Shown here in pieces: positions 1 through 5,485 of a DNA stretch of 5,485 bases. Within the stretch, counting starts at the first letter, position 1. Each line of letters opens with the position of its first letter. The translations under genes were made by a program, and so were the position numbers. Below the pieces are notes generated by a model. It ran no database searches. It saw only the letters and a program-made list of their open reading frames with translations, and had not been told where the DNA came from. The DNA lies in NCBI GenBank assembly GCA_044359155.1, contig JBIKMR010000288.1:1-5485 (forward strand). Reading direction: 5' to 3'. The DNA is from WGMK01 sp044359155. GTDB taxonomy: Bacteria > Hydrogenedentota > Hydrogenedentia > Hydrogenedentales > JAEUWI01.

Positions 1-769
1 TGAATGTCGCCAGCGCAATAACGCGTTGCCGCGCTGCATAGCCGCTTGCGGCCAAGGGCGCACACACAAGCACCAGCGCGATGGGGGGCAGCGCCACGAA
101 GAGATCCCTGCGAAAGCCAAGCCCAACGCCAGCGATTACCCCGAGCACGGTGGCAATCTTTATCCACGTGCGGGGGCAGCGCGGCTGCCGCAGCAGGTAA
201 AGCAGCAGTCCAATTACTGCAAGCAGAAAGGGCACCTTGCTGAAGTCGCGGATGTTGTATACGACGAGCAAGGTGATAGGGGAGAGTGCAAATGCCAGCG
301 TGCCACCCAGCGCCAGCGCGCGCCCCATGCCCAGTCGAAAGATGCCATACACCAGCAATGCCGAGGCAACGTATAACCCCACCGCCAGCAGCTTCGCGCT
401 TTCCCAAGACACCCCAAACACGCGCCACGTTAGGCCCATGGCATACACAAGGTAGCGGTGGTAGCGCTGGTATAGGTCCAGCTTTGTTTCCGTATAGGAG
501 TCTGGCAGGGCGCTTGGGTCAAAGCTCTCATGCCCCGACTGAAGGTAGAGAAACTCTCGCAGTCCCGGTGCTTCGTGGAGTGGGGGATTGATAAAGCCCT
601 TGCCCGCCGCAAACATTACTGCAGGCGCATAGAGTTCGTTGGTGAGCGTGGCGGCGGGGCCTTGCCATTCGCGCAGTGCCATCAATCCGGCAATCGTCGT
701 GATTAGTACGATTGCGAGAATGAAAGCAAGTTCGGGGCGGGCGCGAAGGAAGGGGAGTGGGGCAGGCAT
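1..769 (-). CDS. Polytopic membrane protein, paralogue of the upstream gene (GT-C-like?), 3' end outside window
   Basis: This reading frame is open from an ATG at 769 to the window edge: 256 codons with no stop, so the gene is partial at its 3' end. The protein starts MPAPLPFLRARPEL and has a first TM helix at about residues 14-31. An outer loop follows, then further hydrophobic segments at about 125-145, 151-170, 178-193, 204-217 and 223-239. It is clearly homologous to the N-terminal third of the gene at 771-3209. Shared blocks are TLTNELY (41-47), GFINPPL (58-64), PGLREFLY (68-75), YQRYHRYLVYAMG (100-112), NIRDFSK (172-178) and GLGFRRDL (216-223). The ATG lies one base after the TAA of the upstream gene, so translational coupling is likely; no Shine-Dalgarno sequence is evident. 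The loop-1 Asn-Glu and the topology suggest a GT-C-type glycosyltransferase, but this is inference. Whether it also carries the soluble C-terminal domain of its paralogue cannot be seen. Confidence 0.88.
   Translation of the reverse strand, partial: MPAPLPFLRARPELAFILAIVLITTIAGLMALREWQGPAATLTNELYAPAVMFAAGKGFINPPLHEAPGLREFLYLQSGHESFDPSALPDSYTETKLDLYQRYHRYLVYAMGLTWRVFGVSWESAKLLAVGLYVASALLVYGIFRLGMGRALALGGTLAFALSPITLLVVYNIRDFSKVPFLLAVIGLLLYLLRQPRCPRTWIKIATVLGVIAGVGLGFRRDLFVALPPIALVLVCAPLAASGYAARQRVIALATF
450..472. repeat. 23-nt direct repeat copy 1 (conserved codons of the paralogous pair)
   Basis: These bases are identical to 2884-2906. They encode the shared YQRYHRYL region of the two membrane proteins in the same frame. 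The repeat is a remnant of gene duplication or a strongly conserved motif, not a mobile-element end. Confidence 0.7.
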
Positions 770-770
770 A

Positions 771-3209
771 TTACGAACCCAGCGGTGGCTGATGCGCCGC
801 CTGTTGCAGGGCCAAGTCGAGCCGGTTCGCCACGATGGGATTGCCCGGCGCAACATCCGCCGCGCGCTGCCATGCGGAAGCCAAGTTCACGGAAGGCCCC
901 TGCTCCACAATCCACTCTTCATAGAGATAGGCCATGGCATTGTCATGCGGGTTCTCTGCAAGGCCTACGATAATGGCTGCGGTCCTGCCTGCCTCGTCGC
1001 CGCGTCGCCGAGCTATCTCCGCCTTGGCGGCGTGGAGTTCCAGGGGGAACACGCCCCACTGCTTGCACTCTTCCCAGAGCTTTGTTGCCTCGTCGAGTTG
1101 GTTAGCACGAATCAGTTCCTGCATTTGCCGCATCTGCGTGCGCGCCAGTGGCTGCTCCGCATCCGGGAACCAAGTTACGTTGTCGTTGCCGTAGGGTCTA
1201 TGCAGGCGCTGGAAATACGTGCCACGCTCCGGCTCGGCGCTCACCGCGAGATTCGGATTCGTGCCCAAAGGGGCGGGGTCCGCTATCTGGAATAGCCCTT
1301 TGAAACTCGCGGCATCCTTCGTTGGCAATCCCACCCCGCTAAAGCGCACCCAGTTCACAGCGGCGTGGCGCTCCGGCAAGCTGAAGAAATACTTCACGCC
1401 CCCGCCAAGCGGCACGCCATTGGGCCATGCGCGTACCAACATTGAAAAATCATGTTGGCCTCCATGGCTCTCGGTAAGCACGTGAAAAGGCTGGTTAGGG
1501 CGCGACACCCCAAATTCCGCCATCAACGTCACAGGCCGGTAGAAGGCGTATTCCACTTCTGGGTCTGGCGGTATGGGTTTAAGCGGGGCGACCGGGACGA
1601 AATAGGTCCAGTCGCCAATCACAACCGAGCGCGTTTCAACCGGGGTAATGGGTGCGGCAAGCATCTGAGAGCGCAAGGCTCCCACACGGAGCAACTGCAC
1701 GGGCAGGGACAGCAGCCAGGGAAGCAGCGTGATGCAAAGTGCCACACTGCCGAACCGCAGCAAATTTCTGCGAACTGCCCAATGGTTCCGCCGCGCCCAG
1801 ACCCGCAATAGAGCTCCACTCTTCGCTCCCGCTAGTACTTTCCCTATAGCCTGTACCGGCAACAGGAAGCACAGCACCGGCACGAGCATCATGTGAAAGG
1901 CGTGGCGGAATTCGTACTGAAGGCTGTTGATGCCGCCGAAATACAGCAGCAGCACCAACGCCAGCAGGGCGCCGCCGGGATGCAATGCAGCAGCCGCTGC
2001 AAGGCAGAGCCCACAGTAATACATGCCGTAGCTCTCGATATGGTTCGACCATACCGACAGCCCCCACGACCAGTCGTTGTCCACTCCGTTGCATACCCGC
2101 AAGACGGCAGCCTGCGCCCTGAGAATCATGTCTGCGGGAAACAACAGCACCATCTCGCGAAAGTAACGCTTCTTGTCCGGTTCACTTCCATGCAAACTGC
2201 CTGTGTATACGAACTTCTCGGCAGTACTTGCTTCTAGTCGGCGTGTCAGGTTGGTTGCCGAGCCCCATATGAATGCGTCGTGCCGCACGGGGATGCGCTC
2301 ATAGCAGGTACGCTCCAGTCCCATCTTGTCGTCGAAGCTGGTGCTCATGCCCATCAGCACATCGTGGTACACGAGGCTGCCCTCGTCTCGAAACGCCGAG
2401 AAGACCGGCCAGCCCAGCACCAACACGACCAGCGCGAAGCTTCCCATTGCGGCCATGCGCCTGCGCAGGCACACCCCCCCTGCATCCAGCGGGGCGCAAC
2501 ACAACAGCAGTAGCACGGGCGGAAACGCCACCAGCAGGTCGCGGCGGAAGCCCAGCCCAATGCCCACCACGGCACCCAACACCAGCGCTGCACGCAAGTA
2601 ATTGCGGGGACTTCGCCGCTGCGTGATCTGGTAAAGCAGAATTCCTATCGTACCCAGTAAGAAGGGAGCCTTACTGAAATCGCGGATGTTGAACACCACG
2701 TTCGCAACCACTGGTGAGCAAGCGAACAGCAACACACCCACAACCGAAAGGTAGCGGTTCATGAATAGCCGCAAGATGCCGTAGGCCACCAGCGAGCAGC
2801 ACAGGTATTGGAACACCGCAAGGAATTTGGCGCTGTCCCAGCTTACACCGCCGATGCGCCACACCATGCCCATCGCGTAGACCAGGTAGCGGTGGTAGCG
2901 CTGGTAAGCGTCCAGCTCTATACGGCTGAATGCCTCGGGAAGACCTGACGCGTCATAGGGCTTGTGCTGCCCCGCCTGCGGGTAAAGGAATTCCCGAAGC
3001 CCCGGCACTTCTTGCAGCGGCGGGTTGATGAAACCGCGCCCTTGGGCGAACATCGCAGAGGGAATGTACAACTCATTTGTAAGTGTGAAGGCCGGGCCGT
3101 TCCAGTCGCGCAGCTTCTGGAATCCGGCCACCACCACAACTACGGTGACTATCAACAGGCAGGCGGCTTCAAGGGCTATGCGAAATCGCCTGCTGTCTGG
3201 GGCTGTCAT
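771..3209 (-). CDS. Large polytopic membrane protein with extracytoplasmic C-terminal domain, GT-C-like topology (812 aa)
   Basis: Complete gene, ATG at 3209 to TAA at 771-773. No named family is recognised with certainty. A basic N-terminus (RRFR at 7-10) precedes TM1 (about 11-30). A large loop (31-106) carries TLTNELY (42-48). Hydrophobic segments follow near 125-147, 153-173, 181-195, 206-222, 224-241, 253-271, 393-409, 413-426, 437-456 and 486-506, with a long loop at about 272-390. Arg/Lys-rich stretches (196-206, 247-252, 463-485) fit the cytoplasmic side, which puts residues 507-812 outside the membrane. This layout resembles GT-C glycosyltransferases of the ArnT/PMT type, where acidic residues in the first outer loop are catalytic; E46 could be the counterpart. 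The late motif EFRH followed by P444 (433-444) also recalls the Arg-x(n)-Pro region of such enzymes. The tail looks beta-rich at about 515-685 and helical, TPR-like, at 688-800. It starts 28 nt after the kinase gene and ends 1 nt before its paralogue. It could instead be a non-enzymatic membrane protein. Confidence 0.9.
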   Translation of the reverse strand: MTAPDSRRFRIALEAACLLIVTVVVVVAGFQKLRDWNGPAFTLTNELYIPSAMFAQGRGFINPPLQEVPGLREFLYPQAGQHKPYDASGLPEAFSRIELDAYQRYHRYLVYAMGMVWRIGGVSWDSAKFLAVFQYLCCSLVAYGILRLFMNRYLSVVGVLLFACSPVVANVVFNIRDFSKAPFLLGTIGILLYQITQRRSPRNYLRAALVLGAVVGIGLGFRRDLLVAFPPVLLLLCCAPLDAGGVCLRRRMAAMGSFALVVLVLGWPVFSAFRDEGSLVYHDVLMGMSTSFDDKMGLERTCYERIPVRHDAFIWGSATNLTRRLEASTAEKFVYTGSLHGSEPDKKRYFREMVLLFPADMILRAQAAVLRVCNGVDNDWSWGLSVWSNHIESYGMYYCGLCLAAAAALHPGGALLALVLLLYFGGINSLQYEFRHAFHMMLVPVLCFLLPVQAIGKVLAGAKSGALLRVWARRNHWAVRRNLLRFGSVALCITLLPWLLSLPVQLLRVGALRSQMLAAPITPVETRSVVIGDWTYFVPVAPLKPIPPDPEVEYAFYRPVTLMAEFGVSRPNQPFHVLTESHGGQHDFSMLVRAWPNGVPLGGGVKYFFSLPERHAAVNWVRFSGVGLPTKDAASFKGLFQIADPAPLGTNPNLAVSAEPERGTYFQRLHRPYGNDNVTWFPDAEQPLARTQMRQMQELIRANQLDEATKLWEECKQWGVFPLELHAAKAEIARRRGDEAGRTAAIIVGLAENPHDNAMAYLYEEWIVEQGPSVNLASAWQRAADVAPGNPIVANRLDLALQQAAHQPPLGS
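774..1691 (-). other. C-terminal soluble region of the 812-aa membrane protein (residues 507-812), with TPR-like tail
   Basis: After the last hydrophobic helix (486-506) about 300 residues lack any TM segment. Residues 515-685 alternate short hydrophobic stretches with Gly, Pro and aromatic residues (for example VVIGDWTYFVPV at 529-540 and GGGVKYFFSLPE at 602-613), suggesting a beta-rich fold. Residues 688-800 are helical with TPR-like character: AxANQLDEATKLWEEC-type spacing at about 701-715, then a second pair near 724-751 and a third near 757-795 ending in an APGNPxVANRLDLAL pattern typical of TPRs. The positive-inside rule places this region outside the cytoplasm. Domain limits are judged by eye. 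Confidence 0.5.
2884..2906. repeat. 23-nt direct repeat copy 2 (conserved codons of the paralogous pair)
   Basis: This is the second copy of the 23-nt identity at 450-472, in the equivalent codons of the 812-aa gene. The offset between copies (2434 nt) matches the gene-to-gene distance minus a two-codon indel, consistent with tandem duplication. Confidence 0.7.
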
Positions 3210-3211
3210 GG

Positions 3212-3221
3212 CAAGGCTCGG
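3212..3221 (-). promoter_or_regulatory. Shared 10-nt leader before the 812-aa gene start (possible translation initiation element)
   Basis: On the minus strand CCGAGCCTTG ends two bases before the ATG at 3209. The same ten bases end one base before the kinase ATG (5471-5480). No AGGAGG-like Shine-Dalgarno sequence is present in this gap, so the start is supported by reading-frame content, the TM1 position and this shared leader. A functional role is speculative. Confidence 0.25.
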
Positions 3222-3237
3222 CGCAGTTTTTCAGCGG

Positions 3238-5469
3238 CTATTTGGGCACGGCGCGCAAGTGCGCGATCATGTCGGTGATCGACTGGTACCGCTCGTCGCG
3301 GTTCTTGGCAATGCTCTTCATGATAATGGTGTCCATCTCCGGCGGCAGACCAGGCACCTTGCTGCTGGGCGGTGGCGGCATTTCCATCACTTGCCTACGC
3401 AGCACATCTCCATCCCCGAACACCGTCTCGCCTGTCAGGCATTCGTAGAGCACCAGCCCGAGCGCATAGATGTCCGCCCGGTTGTCCACCTTCTCGCCCT
3501 TGGCCTGCTCGGGAGACATATAGCAAGGCGTGCCCATCACCACGCGCGTGGCGGTCAGCTTCATTTCGTCGCCCTTGGCCAGCCCAAAGTCCATCAATTT
3601 CACCAACCCGCCCTTGGCAATCAGGATGTTGTCCGGCTTGATGTCGCGATGGATGATGCCCGCAGCGTGTACCGCCTCAAGGGCAGAGGCCGCCTGCACG
3701 GTAATGTTGATCGCCTCGCGCACGTCCAGCCTGCCCTTGTTGCTCAGGTACTTGTGCAGGTTCGGCCCCTCGATGTACTCCATCGCAATGTAGGCCTTGC
3801 CCTCGTCGGAGCCAATGTCGTATATCGCCACCACGTTGGGGTGCTGCACCTTGGCCGCCGCCCGCGCCTCGCGCACAAAGCGCAGCTTGTACTCTTCATT
3901 GCCATCCACCAGCGAACCGAGGAACTTCAGCGCCACGGGCCGATCAAGGCTCTTGTCCACCGCCTTGTACACGACACCCATACCACCACGCCCCAGCTCG
4001 CGCTCGAGGGTGAATCGGTCGCCCAGCGAATTCTCCACCATCCCCATCACCATGCCGCCCTGCTGAGTCTGTGCGCCGCTGCCGACGCTTGCGCCCGTCA
4101 TCGCCTGCGGCCCCATCGATATGCGAGAGTCAATGTTCGACAAGCGCCGCGATATGTCACGGTATTCCATGTTCACCGAGCGTATTTTCAGCATCATGTC
4201 CTTCGACTCGCTCAACTTGCCCACCTGCTCATACGCCAGCGCCAGCATCCAGTAATAGTCGATGTTGTCGTTCGTCACCTTCGATCCGGTCAGGTAATTC
4301 TCCAGCGTGGCCACGCAATGCTGGTAATCTTTGCTCAAATAAAATGCGCGCCCCAGCATGGCCCGCGCCAGGTCAAACTTCGGGTGACTTTCCGGCACTG
4401 CCTGAAGGCAGCGGATGGCGTTGGGCCAGTCCTTCATGTGCGTGCGCGCAAAGCCCGCGCCGAACATCTCCCCGCCTTTCTCGTAACACTCCGCCGCCTT
4501 GTCCGCCTGGCTCACTTTCGAGAAGCAATCCCCCGCGCGCGCCCAGATTTGCGCGCCCTCATAGGCCATTGCCGCTTCCTTGAAGCGTCCGATGGATTCG
4601 TAATACCGCCCGCCAATCTCCGCCGCGTCCTTGGTGCGGCCCGCCTGCTGCATACACTTGGCGGCATCTTCCAGCTTGCCCGCCTTCAGCAATATCTCGC
4701 CCGCCCGTCCAGGGTCGCCATTCTCCTTGAACAGCTTCAGCGCAAACTCCGCCTTGCCGCCCTTCTCAAAACGGTCCGCCACAAGCAACAGCAATTGCTG
4801 CATGTCTTTCTTGGACACCTTGGACTGCACCTTCGGCTCATTGAGCACCGTGTAGCAACGCTCCGCCGCCGCCAACGCCTGCGCCGCATTACCGCCCGCT
4901 GCCGAGAAGAAGCGCTTGAAGTTCTCGACCGCCTGCTCCACCTTGCCCGCGCGGGCAAAGTTTTCCGCCGCACGCGCCACGTCGTTCCCCTGCTCATAGG
5001 CCGTTGCGGCCTGGGCATACTTACCCTTCTGTGCAAAGAACTCACCCGCCTGCGCAAACTCACCATGCTTCAGGAATTGCTTGGCCGCATAAATCTCATA
5101 CCCCGCCTTCGCCCAAGCCATGGCAGACTTGTTCGTCTCGCCCGCTTTTTTGTACCACTTTGCCGCTTCCTTGAAGCGCCCCATGCCGGAATATTTATCG
5201 GCAACACTCTTGTAGTCTTTGTTCTTCTTGAGCATCGCAATCGCGCGCTCGGTCTCCTCAATCTGCGCCTTTGACAGTGAGGCCCCTCGGCCGCCTGCCC
5301 CCATGAAGTCTTCGCCCAGCACCTGCTTCTTCCCCTCGATAGAGGTTTCCATCTGGTTCAATTCGCGACCACGGCGGAAGTCACGGAAGCGGGTGCTGAT
5401 TTCTGTGAACACAAACCAGCCGATAAACAGCAACAGAAGGATGACCGCTGCCTTAGAAGCCAGCACCAT
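3238..5469 (-). CDS. Membrane-anchored TPR-containing Ser/Thr protein kinase (Hanks type, C-terminal kinase domain), 743 aa
   Basis: The predicted product phosphorylates Ser/Thr on target proteins at the inner face of the cytoplasmic membrane. One TM helix (about 5-21) is followed by a strongly basic stretch (R27, R29, R32, R33, R35), which places the rest of the protein in the cytoplasm. Residues about 85-430 form a TPR-like helical array. A flexible Gly/Met/Gln/Ser-rich linker (about 451-480) leads to a complete kinase domain (484-740). Its motifs are GRGGMG (493-498), VALK with K515, the alpha-C Glu E534, HRDIKPDN (607-614, catalytic D609), DFG (627-629), SPE (652-654), D666 and R727. The usual bacterial PknB-type order is kinase first, then TM and sensor; here it is reversed. 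The ATG at 5469 puts the TM helix directly at the N-terminus. However, the frame stays open upstream to the window edge, so an earlier start is not excluded. The gene ends with TAG 28 nt before the membrane protein gene, probably as the first visible gene of the operon. Confidence 0.95.
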   Translation of the reverse strand: MVLASKAAVILLLLFIGWFVFTEISTRFRDFRRGRELNQMETSIEGKKQVLGEDFMGAGGRGASLSKAQIEETERAIAMLKKNKDYKSVADKYSGMGRFKEAAKWYKKAGETNKSAMAWAKAGYEIYAAKQFLKHGEFAQAGEFFAQKGKYAQAATAYEQGNDVARAAENFARAGKVEQAVENFKRFFSAAGGNAAQALAAAERCYTVLNEPKVQSKVSKKDMQQLLLLVADRFEKGGKAEFALKLFKENGDPGRAGEILLKAGKLEDAAKCMQQAGRTKDAAEIGGRYYESIGRFKEAAMAYEGAQIWARAGDCFSKVSQADKAAECYEKGGEMFGAGFARTHMKDWPNAIRCLQAVPESHPKFDLARAMLGRAFYLSKDYQHCVATLENYLTGSKVTNDNIDYYWMLALAYEQVGKLSESKDMMLKIRSVNMEYRDISRRLSNIDSRISMGPQAMTGASVGSGAQTQQGGMVMGMVENSLGDRFTLERELGRGGMGVVYKAVDKSLDRPVALKFLGSLVDGNEEYKLRFVREARAAAKVQHPNVVAIYDIGSDEGKAYIAMEYIEGPNLHKYLSNKGRLDVREAINITVQAASALEAVHAAGIIHRDIKPDNILIAKGGLVKLMDFGLAKGDEMKLTATRVVMGTPCYMSPEQAKGEKVDNRADIYALGLVLYECLTGETVFGDGDVLRRQVMEMPPPPSSKVPGLPPEMDTIIMKSIAKNRDERYQSITDMIAHLRAVPK
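3250..4020 (-). other. Hanks-type Ser/Thr kinase catalytic domain (residues 484-740)
   Basis: All canonical subdomains are present and in order: Gly-rich loop GRGGMGVVY, invariant Lys (K515) and Glu (E534), the RD-type catalytic loop HRDIKPDN, the metal-binding DFG, an activation segment with T639, T641 and T647, the P+1 element GTPCYMSPEQ, the subdomain IX Asp (D666) and the subdomain XI Arg (R727). No key residue is missing, so an active kinase is expected. RD kinases of this family are commonly activated by phosphorylation of activation-loop threonines; T639 and T641 are the obvious candidates. The domain ends three residues before the protein's C-terminus. Confidence 0.96.
4180..5217 (-). 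other. TPR-like alpha-solenoid of the kinase (residues about 85-430)
   Basis: Repeating helix pairs have the pattern Gly-x-(F/Y)-x-x-Ala-Ala-x-x-(Y/F)-x-x-Ala-Gly. Examples are GRFKEAAKWYKKAG (97-110), GKYAQAATAYEQGN (149-162), DVARAAENFARAGK (163-176), GRAGEILLKAGKLEDAAKCM (254-273) and GRFKEAAMAYEGAQ (294-307). More typical 34-residue TPR units follow at about 350-430. The unit spacing is often about 20 residues in the first half, so some of it may be closer to SNAP/IFT-like solenoids than to strict TPRs. It probably binds protein partners or controls the kinase, acting in the cytoplasm between the membrane anchor and the catalytic domain. Confidence 0.8.
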
Positions 5470-5470
5470 C

Positions 5471-5480
5471 CAAGGCTCGG
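5471..5480 (-). promoter_or_regulatory. Shared 10-nt leader before the kinase start
   Basis: On the minus strand CCGAGCCTTG lies one base upstream of the ATG at 5469, matching the leader of the next gene (3212-3221). Only 16 nt upstream of the start are in the window, so no promoter can be judged. The match modestly supports the chosen start. Confidence 0.25.
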
Positions 5481-5485
5481 AGAGG

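Noticed and set aside
26..591. Several short plus-strand frames at the left end
   Set aside because: They overlap an uninterrupted minus-strand frame whose product is clearly homologous to the neighbouring protein, and their own products look like random Arg/Pro/Ala/Ser-rich peptides.
639..1295. A 218-codon plus-strand open frame over the end of the 812-aa gene
   Set aside because: It is mostly antisense and codon-registered to the 812-aa gene, shows no domain and spans two real genes on the other strand. It is a shadow frame.
450..2906. 23-nt direct repeats as mobile-element or recombination sites
   Set aside because: Both copies sit in equivalent codons of homologous genes and encode the same conserved residues, so gene duplication explains them.
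3210..3237. Possible terminator or promoter between the kinase and the membrane protein gene
   Set aside because: The 28-nt gap has a short A run but no stem-loop followed by T's in the transcribed direction and no room for a full promoter. Readthrough is more likely.
3025..5274. A 749-codon open frame on the plus strand, antisense to the kinase and slightly longer than it
   Set aside because: Its codons are in exact register with the kinase codons, so its stops would need the sense codons TTA, CTA or TCA, which are rare in GC-rich genes. The product is a His/Arg/Leu-rich composition with no recognisable domain, while the sense frame encodes a perfect kinase.

Overview
The window holds three genes, all on the minus strand and so read from the high-coordinate end to the low. 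They are packed tightly enough (28 nt, then 1 nt between genes) to look like one transcription unit. First is a membrane-anchored TPR / Ser-Thr protein kinase (3238-5469). Next is a large polytopic membrane protein with a soluble C-terminal region (771-3209). Last is a second, paralogous membrane protein whose 3' end runs off the window (1-769). No tRNA, rRNA, CRISPR array, insertion sequence or convincing terminator was seen. No non-coding stretch exceeds 28 nt apart from the last few bases at the right edge.

The DNA is GC-rich and bacterial in style. A Hanks-type kinase fused to a long TPR solenoid, next to large uncharacterised membrane proteins, suggests a bacterium rich in eukaryote-like kinases, such as Planctomycetes/PVC, Hydrogenedentes- or Sumerlaea-like lineages, or myxobacteria. 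No taxonomic marker is present, so this is only a guess. None of the three starts has a clear AGGAGG-type Shine-Dalgarno sequence.

The kinase has every catalytic motif of an active enzyme, but its layout is unusual: N-terminal membrane anchor, then about 350 residues of TPR-like helices, then the kinase at the extreme C-terminus. Charge distribution places the TPRs and kinase in the cytoplasm. The two membrane proteins share long blocks of identical residues over their N-terminal ~250 residues. Their topology resembles GT-C glycosyltransferases (ArnT/PMT-like): TM1, a large outer loop with a conserved Asn-Glu, many TM helices, and a C-terminal extracytoplasmic domain. That similarity is inferred from layout and not from a recognised family signature. 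A reasonable working picture is a kinase-controlled envelope module, possibly for sugar or lipid-linked sugar transfer, with a tandemly duplicated membrane component.
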